Below, in pieces: positions 27,265 through 36,590 of a DNA stretch of 64,000 nucleotides. This stretch comes from Actinomycetaceae bacterium zg-1166 (GTDB lineage: Bacteria > Actinomycetota > Actinomycetes > Actinomycetales > Actinomycetaceae): the NCBI GenBank assembly GCA_015679245.1, contig CP064953.1:1426001-1490000 (forward strand), read 5' to 3'. The notes beneath the pieces were generated by a model. It was not told where the DNA came from, did no database searches, and worked only from the letters and a program-made list of their open reading frames with translations. Position numbers and translations under genes: made by a program. Position 1 is the stretch's first letter. Each line of letters starts with the position of its first letter.

Positions 27265-30237
27265 TCACTCCACTTCCTTGCGTAGGCGCGTTGTGACAAC
27301 GCCACCAGCGAGCACCAGAAGCATCGCGAAGCTCGCGAGTGCCGGAACCCTCGTACCCGTGTAGGCGAGCTTTCCAGCTCCAGACTTCATGACTTTCTTC
27401 GGTGCATTCTGCACAGACTTGCCATCTTTGAGCGGAGCCTTGTCAGGTGCAGCACTCTCAGCAGCGAAGCTCCACGCGGTTGTAGCCCCCTCGGTGAGGA
27501 CAAAGCCCTCAGCCGCGCGAGCTTCAACTCTCACAGAGGTTCCAGGAGCAACCTCGACCACCCCAGTGACATCCTTGCCTGCCACCGAGTACATCACACC
27601 TTCCATCGAAGGAATGCTCACCTTGCCATCAGCAAAAGTGGGTGCCATAGGAGTGACAGCCACAGGTGCCGACGGCTCTTCCTTCTCCATCACGGTAATC
27701 CCAATCTTCACCGGGTCGTGATCGGAGGAACGGAACTCGGAGGCATCCCACAGCTGCGTCGCATTCGAGTTGTAGCGCGAGTACTCTCGCAAATTCGCTT
27801 CAGCCGCATTGATGGAGTACACAGCGGCATCGTTCACCATCGCGAGTGCTTTCTCGTTGCCGAGTGCCTGATCCAGCGATCCTACGAACCCGCCGTACTG
27901 GTAGGTGTATTCCTTGAGGTACTTGTCCTTACCCGTCACCTTTGCCAGGTGATTGGCCACGCGCATGTAGCCAGACTCTTCCAGCTTGAGAATCGGATCC
28001 TCAGCTGAATACGAGTTAAGGTCACCGACGATAAACACGGGTTCGTCGCTCCATTTAGCCTTCGTCCAGGCTGCAAGAGCGGTCGCCTGCTTGACACGAT
28101 CAGCAGTGGCGTTACCCTGCCACTTATCCGGTGCTGGCGTACCCGATCCCTTGGACTTGAAGTGATTAACGACGACGACGAAGCTCTTCCCATTGTCCTT
28201 GCCATTAGCATCGATTGCTTGCCACTTTTGTGCCAGAGGTTCGCGTGCATTGGAGAAGGCCTCCTGATTATCGAGAATCTCCGATTCTCCCACCGGCTTG
28301 ACGTTCTTTACCTGGTAGATGTAGGCGAGGCGAATGACATCCTGGCTCTCTAGAGACGGCACCTTCGAGGGAGACTTCACATAGCCCCACTTCGTTTCAC
28401 CGGCTGCCTTATTGAGGGCATCGACGAGGTTCGACACTGAGTAGTCACGATCCTTGCCGTTCTTCACAGTGTTCTCGATTTCTTCAAGAGCCACAACATC
28501 CGAGTTGAGCTTGTTGATCGCGGTGACAATCTTGACCTGCTGGCGCTCGAAGTTCTCCTGATCTGCGGCACCTCGCACGGATCCACACTTGTTGGCCGTG
28601 GTGGGTTTGCCATCCCGGTCGGTGTAGACACTCTTACAATTGATATCCGCAGCCGTGGTGGTGAAGTAGTTAAGCACGTTAAAGCTCGTGAGAGAAATAT
28701 CCCCTCCCACCTCGGGAGCTGAAGCTGGGCGTGTGGAGGAGAAACTCACGTAGCTGTTCTCCTCTTTATATCCTTCAGGCCCAGAAAGTGGACTCACAGC
28801 CTGGAGACGCCAGTGATTGAAGCGGTAGTCAAGCACAGCTGGCTTCGTCTGAGTGACAGCCGCACCCACACGCACCTCATTCGTCGGTGTCAGCCAAGAA
28901 ATTGGAGTGGCTTTCGATGCTGCATCCTTAGAGAAGGTGGTGCTCATACCATCGTCGAGCACGAGGAGCTTCTCCGCGTTCTCCTTATCCATGGCTTCAA
29001 GTTTGACGGCACCATCGCGGGTGGGGTTGAACACATCAGAAGGCTGACGCAGAGGCTCGCCGCTCATCGCCACGCCGATCTCTCCAGTGTTGAGACCGAT
29101 CTGGTTCCTACCTCCCTGGTAGTTGTTCGTCACCGTCATAGGTCCGGTGATCTTGACAAGCATGCCCTCCATCGCTTCACGAGCTTCCTCGCTCGCTGGG
29201 AGTTTTTCCATCTCAATCACTACAGGAGCTTTCGCATCAGCGGGAGGTGTAAGAACCTCAAACTTCGAGGGTTTGAACTCGGTGAGGCCATAGAATTCCT
29301 CTATAACTCCTGTGGCGCGCACATAGTCACCAATCTTCACTCCCTTGGCGAAGTCAGATCCGTAGACGAAAAGACCGTCGGAGGCCTCGCCGGCTTCCTT
29401 TACCTTTCCGCCACTACCTGCGCTCTGGATATAGGCACCGTTGAAGCCACCGCTCGCATAGACGGCGGTGACGAAGCCTTCTGTGGTCACCGTGGCGTCC
29501 ACCTTCGGGGATTCGCTTCCATTTCCTTGGATCTGAGCGATCGTAAGAACCTCTGCGGGGACAGGAGCAGGATCAGTTCCCGTTGTCGGGTCGGTACCGG
29601 GGGTGGGAGTGGTTCCTGGAGCAGGAGCCGCCCCAGAATTCATTGGCGTGGAGTCAGCAACCGAGAAATCGTCGGAGTTGTTATCCGTATCCTTCCCGTT
29701 CGTACGTGTGAGGCTCTTACCTTGGGCGAGACCTTTATTCGAGGCTGCTTTCCCCTCGTAATTCGCATGGGTGCCCACGCCCACATAATCAACGATCGAA
29801 GAGAGAGCGGGATTCACAGCACCCGTAAATTCCGGTGCCGCACCCCGCGTGAGTGCAAATCCGCCGTTCTTTCCTGTTTGTGAGCTACAGTTTGTGAGAG
29901 CATCAGGAGTTGGAAGCCCCTCCACCGTACTCTTGGCAGTGTGGACGAGGTAGTACCCCTTAGCGGCAATTGAACCCGAAAGGGCTCCGCTATCTCCACA
30001 CATCGGTTTCCCTTTTGTGGAGTAGTACGTCACGTACATTCCACTAAGGTCAATTGCTTGATCTGTTGGATTGTAAAGCTCAACGAACTTATCGCCAGGA
30101 CTCACTTCGTTAATCACCACGTTGTCGCCAGCAAGTGTGGCTCCTGCGGGTGCGGCAGCCAGTGGAACTGCCAACAACGCGGTGGCTGCGAGCGCCACTA
30201 TGCGCCCCATTTTGCGTGTTGTCACTGTTCTTCCCAT
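27265..30237 (-). CDS. ExeM/NucH-type extracellular nuclease, sortase-anchored
   Basis: 990 residues. An Ala-rich signal peptide (residues 1-34) is followed by a lamin-tail-like domain (NVVINEVSPGDKFVELYNP), a Pro/Thr/Gly linker, and an OB-like region (VTTEGFVTAVYASGGFNGAY). The endonuclease/exonuclease/phosphatase domain has SFNVLNYF, VVALEEIEN, VVNHFKSKG, VGDLNSYSAEDP and SSDHDPVKI (catalytic D-H). The C-terminus has KLAYTG, a hydrophobic helix and RLRKEVE, an LAxTG-type sorting signal of the kind used by class E sortases. It should degrade extracellular DNA at the cell surface, for nutrition or escape from DNA traps. Confidence 0.92.
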   Translation of the reverse strand: MGRTVTTRKMGRIVALAATALLAVPLAAAPAGATLAGDNVVINEVSPGDKFVELYNPTDQAIDLSGMYVTYYSTKGKPMCGDSGALSGSIAAKGYYLVHTAKSTVEGLPTPDALTNCSSQTGKNGGFALTRGAAPEFTGAVNPALSSIVDYVGVGTHANYEGKAASNKGLAQGKSLTRTNGKDTDNNSDDFSVADSTPMNSGAAPAPGTTPTPGTDPTTGTDPAPVPAEVLTIAQIQGNGSESPKVDATVTTEGFVTAVYASGGFNGAYIQSAGSGGKVKEAGEASDGLFVYGSDFAKGVKIGDYVRATGVIEEFYGLTEFKPSKFEVLTPPADAKAPVVIEMEKLPASEEAREAMEGMLVKITGPMTVTNNYQGGRNQIGLNTGEIGVAMSGEPLRQPSDVFNPTRDGAVKLEAMDKENAEKLLVLDDGMSTTFSKDAASKATPISWLTPTNEVRVGAAVTQTKPAVLDYRFNHWRLQAVSPLSGPEGYKEENSYVSFSSTRPASAPEVGGDISLTSFNVLNYFTTTAADINCKSVYTDRDGKPTTANKCGSVRGAADQENFERQQVKIVTAINKLNSDVVALEEIENTVKNGKDRDYSVSNLVDALNKAAGETKWGYVKSPSKVPSLESQDVIRLAYIYQVKNVKPVGESEILDNQEAFSNAREPLAQKWQAIDANGKDNGKSFVVVVNHFKSKGSGTPAPDKWQGNATADRVKQATALAAWTKAKWSDEPVFIVGDLNSYSAEDPILKLEESGYMRVANHLAKVTGKDKYLKEYTYQYGGFVGSLDQALGNEKALAMVNDAAVYSINAAEANLREYSRYNSNATQLWDASEFRSSDHDPVKIGITVMEKEEPSAPVAVTPMAPTFADGKVSIPSMEGVMYSVAGKDVTGVVEVAPGTSVRVEARAAEGFVLTEGATTAWSFAAESAAPDKAPLKDGKSVQNAPKKVMKSGAGKLAYTGTRVPALASFAMLLVLAGGVVTTRLRKEVE

Positions 30238-30536
30238 CCTCGGGCTTAGAGCGCTAGGCTCACGAACTCTCTCATCCTACGCAAAAAATGGCGCAAATGC
30301 TCCTGATTGTATGTTTTCGAGAAAAAATGCAAGCGATGAGGGAAAATAGAAGCCCCATTAGGCTCATAATAGGTGAAATATTATTGCTACAATGGAGATT
30401 GTCATTACATCCCTCACACACCCCTCCTTAGAGCAAAACACCGGCACAACACAGGTATATAACCCACCGCCTACCTGCGCAACCTTCCACATACCCCAGT
30501 CCACAAGGGCTTTATAAGGCACTGTAGGCTTGCTAT

Positions 30537-31688
30537 ATGAACTGCCCCTACCACGAAGCTGGACTTTGCCATTCCTGCACACATATTGAGGAGAGCTACG
30601 CACAGCAGATATCCACGAAAGAAAAGGTCGTCCGTGCGCTGCTTCCCGAAGTACAGTGGCTTCCCACGTATCGATCGGCTGAAACCGGTTTTCGCAATAA
30701 AGCAAAACTCGTGGTAGGCGGCACATCCGCTGCTCCTACACTCGGAATCTTCGATCCGAACTTTCGGGGGATAGACTTGCGTAACTGTCAGCTCTATGAA
30801 CCGGGCCTCACGGCGATTTTCCCAACACTCGCTGACTTTATAGGGCGCGCGAGGCTCACTCCTTTCGAGGTGCCACGTGGGCGCGGAGAGCTGAAGAATA
30901 TCCTGGTGACAATCTCCCCAGAGGGAGGCTTCCTCATTCGCTTCGTCCTGCGCTCCACCGAATCTGTGGTGCGGATTCGCAAGCACCTGGATTGGTTACA
31001 CGACGCGATCCCCCACACGCTCGTCGTCACCGCTAATATCCTCCCTGAACGCAAAGCAGTTCCTGAAGGTGAGGGGGAGATCATCCTCACCAAAGAGGAA
31101 ATTCTCCCTATGCCTCTCGGAGAAGTAACCCTGAGATTGAGCCCACAATCCTTTTTTCAGACGAATACGGCTGTGGCACGCGCACTTTATCTTCAGGCAC
31201 AGGCATGGACAGACGAATGGGTGAGTAAACGATCATCTGACAAAGCAGCTAATGAAGCAGGGCAGAAACTGCGGATCTGGGATCTCTACTGCGGTGTGGG
31301 AGGATTTGCTCTTCATCTGGCTAGGCCAGATCGTGAAGTACTGGGAGTAGAGATCTCCCAGCAGGCCGTAAAATCAGCACGTGTGGCAGCCAGAGAGGCT
31401 GCAGTTTCGGCGCGATTCCTTGCCGGAGATGCCCATGAGGCAGTACTCCACGAAGGCGAACCGGATCTCGTCGTCGTCAATCCTCCTCGGCGTGGAATTG
31501 GGGAACTGGCTCCCTGGATCGAAGCCTCAACAATACAGGCCGTAATCTATTCCAGCTGCAACCCAGCGAGCCTTGCACGTGACCTCGCCGCTATGCCGAG
31601 TTTTCGGCTACACCAAGCCCGGCTTTTCGACATGTTCCCTCACACAAGCCATGTTGAGACGATGTGTATGCTGTCGCGCAAGGGGTAG
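30537..31688 (+). CDS. rlmC: 23S rRNA (uracil-C5)-methyltransferase RlmC-type
   Basis: 383 residues. MNCPYHEAGLCHSCTH supplies three of the four cysteines of the [4Fe-4S] cluster and LRNCQLYEP the fourth, the RlmC arrangement without a TRAM domain. The C-terminal methyltransferase has LYCGVGGFALHLA, NPPRRG and the catalytic YSSCNP. It should methylate U747 of 23S rRNA, or the equivalent, with SAM. It is a single gene; the start is the first in-frame ATG and fits RlmC exactly. Confidence 0.92.
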   Translation: MNCPYHEAGLCHSCTHIEESYAQQISTKEKVVRALLPEVQWLPTYRSAETGFRNKAKLVVGGTSAAPTLGIFDPNFRGIDLRNCQLYEPGLTAIFPTLADFIGRARLTPFEVPRGRGELKNILVTISPEGGFLIRFVLRSTESVVRIRKHLDWLHDAIPHTLVVTANILPERKAVPEGEGEIILTKEEILPMPLGEVTLRLSPQSFFQTNTAVARALYLQAQAWTDEWVSKRSSDKAANEAGQKLRIWDLYCGVGGFALHLARPDREVLGVEISQQAVKSARVAAREAAVSARFLAGDAHEAVLHEGEPDLVVVNPPRRGIGELAPWIEASTIQAVIYSSCNPASLARDLAAMPSFRLHQARLFDMFPHTSHVETMCMLSRKG

Positions 31689-31808
31689 TGTTCGGCTAAA
31701 ATGCCTGTTCTACAGGTTGTGGTGTGAAACGTTTTTAGGCACAGTATGTGTTTGTGAGAACAAGTTTATATTAGGTCGCTGGCTCTTGATTTTGTGTTGT
31801 GTGACCTC

Positions 31809-31985
31809 GAGTGTTCAAGATGGATGTTTTGGCTTGTTGAGTGTTTACGCTTGATGTTTTTTAGTCTTGAGTGTTTAGGATTGATGTTTTCACGGTGTTG
31901 AGTGTTTAGGATTGATATTTTGCTTTGCTGAGTGTTTAGGGTAGATGTTTTTTGGTCTTGAGTGTGTAGGGTTGATAACACGAGG
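31809..31985. repeat. Six tandem 30-bp repeats
   Basis: Units begin at 31809, 31839, 31869, 31900, 31930 and 31960 (periods 30, 30, 31, 30, 30). Each has a conserved core close to GAGTGTTTAGGATTGATG then TTTT, followed by 6-8 variable bases ending in TT. The array is AT-rich compared with flanking genes and lies between rlmC and the end of the recombinase remnant. No protein is convincing in either direction. Confidence 0.85.
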
Positions 31986-32011
31986 TCATCTGCCAAGTTG
32001 TGGCATAAGAA

Positions 32012-32043
32012 AACGGTCGCATCCTGTATTGGAAGCGACCGTT
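32012..32043 (-). terminator. Rho-independent terminator of the recombinase remnant
   Basis: Stem AACGGTCGC / GCGACCGTT (9 bp, perfect) with a 14-base loop. On the minus strand it is followed by TTTCTT, 22 bases past the recombinase stop. Confidence 0.8.
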
Positions 32044-32064
32044 AGAGTTTTTATGGGATTGGTT

Positions 32065-33471
32065 TTAGTTGATATGTAGGCTTGTACCTGATTTGAAGGC
32101 TACGGTATAGCCTTCATCTTCTATGAGGATGGATTCGATAAGTCTGCGCACGAGGGTTTCGTCAAAATCGGTGATAGAAAGCGTTTGCTTTTGAATGAAC
32201 GATTTGAGTTCATTCATGCGCATGAGGTGTTCTGATGTGCGGGTTTGCTCTTGTACGATGTCTGCTTTTTGTGCTCTCAAGGCATGTATTTGTTCTGCGA
32301 TGTGAGCGTAGTCTTGTTTTTGTTGGACTTTGCCGATGAGTTGTTGCTGGAGCTCTTTAAGTTGTTTATCAATCTCAAGGGCGTTCATATCGGTTGTGGG
32401 TTGTAGTGCATGTTCAAGGTTTTGTGTGAGCTGGTCGATGAAGTCTTGTTTGGATGCAAGCAGCATGTTCAATGCCTTTGTGCAGACTGCTTTGAGTTCA
32501 TCTTCGTGGACGGTTCTTGCGTGGCAGACCATGTGTGCATGAGCTGCTTCAAGTCTTGAGATACAGCGCCAGACCACGGATTTCTTACCACGATTATTCC
32601 AATGGATTCTTCTAAACAGGTCGCCACACTCGGCACATATCACTTTCTGTGACAGTGGATGTTGGCTTGAGTAGTTGCGCCGAATGCCTGCAGGGCTTAA
32701 GTAGCTTTTGGACCGTTTGATGAGTTCTTCTTGAGCGAGTAAGAAAATGTCTTTGGGGATAATGGCTTCGTGGTTGTTTTCAACATAGTATTGTTGTGCT
32801 TGCCCGGTGTTTTTCACCCGTGTTTTTGTCAAGAAATCAGTGGTAACTGTTTTTTGTAAGAGGGCATCTCCCATGTATTTTTCGTTGCTCAGGATTTGCC
32901 TGATATTTGATTCCCACCATTTCGTTTTTCCTGCACCGTTTACAATACCGCCTGCTTGCAAGCCTTTAGCGATGCTGTGGGGACTTTTCCCATCAAGGAA
33001 TTCTCTGAAGATGCGTTTGACGGTTTGTGCTTGCTCAGGGTCAATGATGAGGTTGCCGTCTGTGTCTTTGGTGTAGCCCAGAAAGTGCTTATGGTTGATT
33101 TGCACTTTGCCTTGCTGATAGCGGTACTGAATGCCTAGTTTGACGTTTTGTGATAGTGATTGGCTTTCTTGCTGGGCAAGGCTTGCCATGATGGTGAGGA
33201 GCACTTCGCCTTTTGCGTCCAGTGTGTTGATGGATTCTTTTTCAAAAAGTACTGCAATGTTTTGTTCTTTGAGCTGGCGGATGTATGTGAGGCAGTCCAG
33301 TGTGTTTCTGGCAAAGCGTGAGATGGATTTGGTGATAATCATGTCGATATCCCCTGCCATACACACCTCAATCATGCGGTTGAATTCTTCTCGCTTTTTG
33401 GTGTTGGTGTCTGAGATACCGTCATCTGCATAGATGCCAGCAAATGCCCATTCCAGGTGAGCTTTTATATT
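32065..33471 (-). pseudogene. Large serine recombinase, 5'-truncated
   Basis: The readable part contains the end of the resolvase domain (EWAFAGIYADDGIS, TKSISRFARNTLDCL), the recombinase domain (GILVNGAGKTKWWESNIRQ-like GGIVNGAGKTKWW, NEKYMGD), a zinc ribbon (ICAECGDLFRR with a later cysteine pair) and a C-terminal coiled coil. The first 50-60 residues, with the Y-x-R-V-S catalytic serine, are missing: upstream of about 33471 the frame runs into unrelated sequence and a TAG. It is therefore almost certainly inactive as a recombinase. An ATG at 33375 could still give a 436-residue product. Base composition is more AT-rich than the core genes around it, consistent with transfer. Confidence 0.88.
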
Positions 33472-33500
33472 GTGATTACAACGTTCGACTCTAAAATAGG

Positions 33501-33529
33501 TTGAATTTATAGGTAAAATCTGCTATCTT
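33501..33529 (+). promoter_or_regulatory. Promoter of the toxin-antitoxin operon
   Basis: TTGAAT and TATCTT separated by exactly 17 bases, 22 bases before a consensus AAGGAGG ribosome-binding site. Confidence 0.65.
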
Positions 33530-33550
33530 TTGGGTTAAGGAGGTAGCAGA
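33519..33550 (+). promoter_or_regulatory. Inverted repeat over -10 and ribosome-binding site, putative antitoxin operator
   Basis: TCTGCTA (33519-33525) and TAGCAGA (33544-33550) are perfect inverted copies bracketing the start site. Phd/YefM antitoxins repress their own operons through such palindromes. Confidence 0.5.
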
Positions 33551-33551
33551 G

Positions 33552-33794
33552 ATGAACATTGATACGAATACGTTGCTTTCGGTATCCGAAGCCAATCGCA
33601 ATTTTTCTGAGGTCACTAAACGAGTGGACCAGTTCGGGTGCGCTGTAATTTTGAAAAACAATTCGCCGCGTTATGTCGTTTTAGACTTTGCCGCTGTGGA
33701 TGCAAGCGAGACAGTCTCTGATGATGAAGCGTTGCGTATTGCTCGTGAGTTCATGTCTCAAGACGCGCTGGTCTATGAGACGCTTGCCAAATGA
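33552..33794 (+). CDS. Phd/YefM-family antitoxin
   Basis: 80 residues. The N-terminal half (LLSVSEANRNFSEVTKRVD, AVILKNNSPRYVVLDF) is the Phd DNA-binding fold. The C-terminal acidic/helical tail (SDDEALRIAREFMSQ) would wrap the toxin. It binds and neutralises the Doc-like partner and represses the operon. A consensus AAGGAGG lies seven bases before the ATG, and the stop overlaps the toxin start by four bases. Confidence 0.85.
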   Translation: MNIDTNTLLSVSEANRNFSEVTKRVDQFGCAVILKNNSPRYVVLDFAAVDASETVSDDEALRIAREFMSQDALVYETLAK

Positions 33795-34171
33795 AACGCC
33801 TCTCCCACTCCCAGATTCTGCTCTTTCATCAAGAACTGATTGACCACTTTGGTGGCGAACAAGGCATCCGTGATGAGGGATTGCTCGATTCGGCACTCAA
33901 CGCGCCGTTTCACACATTTGCCGGAGATGACTTGTATCCAAGTTTCTTAGAAAAAGGAGCAAAGCTGGGATACGGGCTGGTCAGCAATCATCCTTTTATT
34001 GATGGAAACAAACGCATCGGAACGCTGGCGATGATGGCCTTCTTGAGGGTCAACGGACTTTCTTTCACCTACAGCCAAGAAGAACTCATCAACGTGATTC
34101 TTGATGTCGCATCAGGCACGCTCTCTTGTGATGAGCTTTACCAGTGGCTTGCAAACCATCTCGATTCTTAA
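33791..34171 (+). CDS. Doc-type (Fic fold) toxin
   Basis: 126 residues, typical of Doc. The signature HPFIDGNKRIG, with catalytic histidine and phosphate-binding G-N-K-R, is intact, and GIRDEGLLDSAL is the conserved N-terminal Doc block. Doc toxins phosphorylate EF-Tu and stop translation. It is translationally coupled to its antitoxin and sits beside a dead recombinase, suggesting survival as an addiction module of a former mobile element. Confidence 0.9.
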   Translation: MKRLSHSQILLFHQELIDHFGGEQGIRDEGLLDSALNAPFHTFAGDDLYPSFLEKGAKLGYGLVSNHPFIDGNKRIGTLAMMAFLRVNGLSFTYSQEELINVILDVASGTLSCDELYQWLANHLDS

Positions 34172-34191
34172 ATTTTCATGAACTAGCTAAA

Positions 34192-34212
34192 ACCTCTGCG
34201 TATTGCGGAGGT
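34192..34212 (+). terminator. Terminator of the toxin-antitoxin operon
   Basis: ACCTCTGC and GCGGAGGT form an 8-bp stem (one G-U) with a 5-base loop, followed by CTTCATTT, 20 bases past the toxin stop. Confidence 0.65.
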
Positions 34213-34550
34213 CTTCATTTAGAAGCGGTCGAAATCAACTTGTGTGGCCAGACGCTTGTAGCTGGCCGTATCGTTTGCTTTTTCTGTCCACATATTCGTT
34301 GCACGTCGAATGTGCGTGTATCCTCACGAGATAAGTGACGAGAAGCTGCGTGGGCGCAATGTGCAGCTTCGTTCGTGCACAGAGTGCCAAATGCGGAGCG
34401 CAGCTCTAGGATCGACGTTGCAACTCTAGGGCGTCGCAAGTTCATCCGAACTGCTATTTCATCTGAACTGCTATTAAACGCACGCCCGAACTGCCATTGA
34501 GTTCACCGCTGATCCCGCATCATTCGCCTCTCACGGTAACTATTACTACC
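34213..34550. other. Intergenic region with a degenerate repeat
   Basis: No gene is seen. GAACTGCTATT occurs at 34448 and 34465, with GAACTGCCATT at 34488. The rest is unremarkable and could include the right boundary of the former mobile element. Confidence 0.5.
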
Positions 34551-35495
34551 TCAGACCCGCGCAGCGATGCACTCTGGCGTGGGGCAGGTGGCCGGGCCAG
34601 GAATCGTCGTCGAAAGAGCACCGGCAACATTCGCCCAACGCAAAGCAACCTCCACATCCTCACCACGGGCAAGGAGAGCACACAAGGTACCGGCATGTGC
34701 ATCCCCTGCACCATTCGTATCCACGGGATCCACCTCGATCGTCGGGATAAATCGAGCCGAACCTCCATCGCTATACCATGCGCCCTGTGCTCCTGCACGC
34801 ACAAGTACTTCACCAAAGCGTTGGGCAAGAAGTTCGACGAGATTCGCGTAATCCGGTCTCTTTTCCTCCGTTATCTCTTCTAGTTCGAAGCGCCCAGCCA
34901 AGATCGCCGCTTCGCGTTCATTGACCGACCACAACGGCGTGATCGCGCCTATTGCTTCAAGCACGTCGATACTCGCATACTCCACCATCGGAGAAACGTC
35001 GAACACCGCGCGAACTGCGATCTTCTCCTTCACAATTCGCTCAGCCAGAGCGAGAAGTGCCGTTTGATTTTCCTGGGTGACGAAGGAATAACCCGAAATA
35101 TAGAGAACATCCTCTGGCCCAAAAGCCAGATGATCGAACGCGTCGGGCTTCTCCTGCGTCTCCGCACCGCAGGTGGAGATAAAAGTACGCTCGGCGGTGG
35201 CATCGGTGAGAGCTACACAGTAGCCCTGGTCAATATCGCTTGTGCGCCCGACGTGAGTGACCCCAATCTCCTTGAGCTCACGGCGTGCAGCCTCGGCAAA
35301 AGGCCCGGTGCCAAGCATCCCAGCATAGAGAGTCGGCACGTCAAAACGCCGTGCCGCATAGAGCACGTTATATCCTCCCCCTACAGACATACCTGCGCGT
35401 TGAGCAAAAACATCACCACCGGGCGCAGGAAGCGCGGGAATGGAAAGTGTAAGATCAATGACCACTTGGCCTGAATGAATGACAGAGCCCGACAC
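34551..35495 (-). CDS. PfkB-family carbohydrate kinase (YegV-like)
   Basis: 314 residues. The ribokinase-family signatures are present: VGGGYNVLYAARRF near the N-terminus and DTNGAGDAHAGTL (anion hole and catalytic aspartate) near the C-terminus. It phosphorylates a sugar or nucleoside hydroxyl with ATP; the substrate is unassigned. Its neighbours are an ADP-ribosylglycohydrolase and a GntR/UTRA regulator, the same trio as E. coli yegV-yegU-yegW, which suggests salvage of an ADP-ribose- or nucleoside-derived ribose. It is the last gene of the reverse operon, 15 bases after its neighbour. Confidence 0.88.
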   Translation of the reverse strand: MSGSVIHSGQVVIDLTLSIPALPAPGGDVFAQRAGMSVGGGYNVLYAARRFDVPTLYAGMLGTGPFAEAARRELKEIGVTHVGRTSDIDQGYCVALTDATAERTFISTCGAETQEKPDAFDHLAFGPEDVLYISGYSFVTQENQTALLALAERIVKEKIAVRAVFDVSPMVEYASIDVLEAIGAITPLWSVNEREAAILAGRFELEEITEEKRPDYANLVELLAQRFGEVLVRAGAQGAWYSDGGSARFIPTIEVDPVDTNGAGDAHAGTLCALLARGEDVEVALRWANVAGALSTTIPGPATCPTPECIAARV

Positions 35496-35510
35496 AGGCG
35501 CCTCTCTTCC

Positions 35511-36590
35511 TTAAGGTAGACACATTGAGTGCGCAGTGCGCAAGGACACAAGCGCCTGGGCACGTTCGGTGATCTCGATACCGCTCACCTGCGCGATAAG
35601 GGCGAGGTCAGCTTCGGGAAAGGATCCCCGGCCGCCACACGCACCGAAGATCGCCCCCGCCATCGCGGCGATGGTATCGGTATCGTCGCAGAGATTGGCG
35701 GCAAAGCAAAGGCCAGCATAGGGATCCTCAGCAAAGGCATAGGCGGTAGCAAAAGCCGCTGCAACACTCTCGTAGGATTCCACCGAGGTGCCCACGTGAG
35801 TGCGCACACAATGGCGCAACTCGTGTATAAGCGCGGTGGAGGGCACCTCACCAACACTGATAACTTCACGTGTGAGACTGATCGCTACCTTCGTCCGTTC
35901 AAGTACGGAAGGTTTTTCTGTGGGGTGACCCAAGGTGGGAAGCTCCTCGATAAGGGTGAGAGCTTGCTCAAGAGCTTCGCGCACACTCGCTCCCGCCATC
36001 CCTGCCGAAACAGCTGCGGCAACAAGTCCGGCTGCTTCCCATCCCTGGTGCGTATCATGGGTAACCATGCAGGATTCGTGAACAGCTTTCGCAAAACGTT
36101 CGGGATCTTCCACGCTGATGGCAATACCGATGGGAGTCACACGCATCGCGGCACCGTTAGTTGTCCCGTTTTTCCCTGTAATACGGGGATCGGCACCTTC
36201 ACGAACCTGCTCAAGCGCAGCCTTCGTCGAGGGACCGAGAAGATCGAGGGAATCGCGTGCTCGCATGTCGTCCTCCCAGTTAAGAAGGCATGTGGCAAAA
36301 GCCCGCGGATCTATATGACCCTCCCCAGCTACGAGGAGATCAGCGAGAAGAAGAGCCTGCTCCGTATCGTCAGTTACAGAACCTGCAGGCATCAAGGGAG
36401 CCACCGGCTGTTCAGCAATAGCATCCACTAGCCCGGTGATCTCTCCATATGCCGTTTCTATGTGGTCGGCGGTCATCGCCTGGGTGGGCATACCTAATGC
36501 GTCACCGAGTGCGAGACCCCAAAGGGCTCCGAGGGCACGCTCTTCCAGAGTGAGGATGTCTACACGCGAAGATTCCTGCACTATCGTCAT
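35511..36590 (-). CDS. ADP-ribosylglycohydrolase family protein (YegU-like)
   Basis: 359 residues. GALWGLALGDALGMP, SVTDDTEQALLLA and the C-terminal CDDTDTIAAMAGAIFGA carry the aspartates that hold the two Mg2+ ions of ARH/DraG enzymes. It cleaves an N- or O-glycosidic bond to ADP-ribose or a similar ribosyl compound. The start overlaps the regulator stop by four bases, so the two are translationally coupled. Confidence 0.9.
   Translation of the reverse strand: MTIVQESSRVDILTLEERALGALWGLALGDALGMPTQAMTADHIETAYGEITGLVDAIAEQPVAPLMPAGSVTDDTEQALLLADLLVAGEGHIDPRAFATCLLNWEDDMRARDSLDLLGPSTKAALEQVREGADPRITGKNGTTNGAAMRVTPIGIAISVEDPERFAKAVHESCMVTHDTHQGWEAAGLVAAAVSAGMAGASVREALEQALTLIEELPTLGHPTEKPSVLERTKVAISLTREVISVGEVPSTALIHELRHCVRTHVGTSVESYESVAAAFATAYAFAEDPYAGLCFAANLCDDTDTIAAMAGAIFGACGGRGSFPEADLALIAQVSGIEITERAQALVSLRTAHSMCLP

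Noticed and set aside
28813-29883. 356-codon open frame antisense to the nuclease
   Set aside because: It lies wholly inside the well-supported nuclease gene on the opposite strand and has no recognisable motif.
31809-31985. CRISPR array
   Set aside because: The conserved core is about 23 bases but the variable part is only 6-8 bases, far too short for spacers, and no cas genes are present.
31766-31996. Reverse-strand open frame with repeated ILNTQ/KHS motifs
   Set aside because: It is simply the translation of the 30-bp DNA repeats; there is no ribosome-binding site, and the 31-bp unit breaks the pattern.
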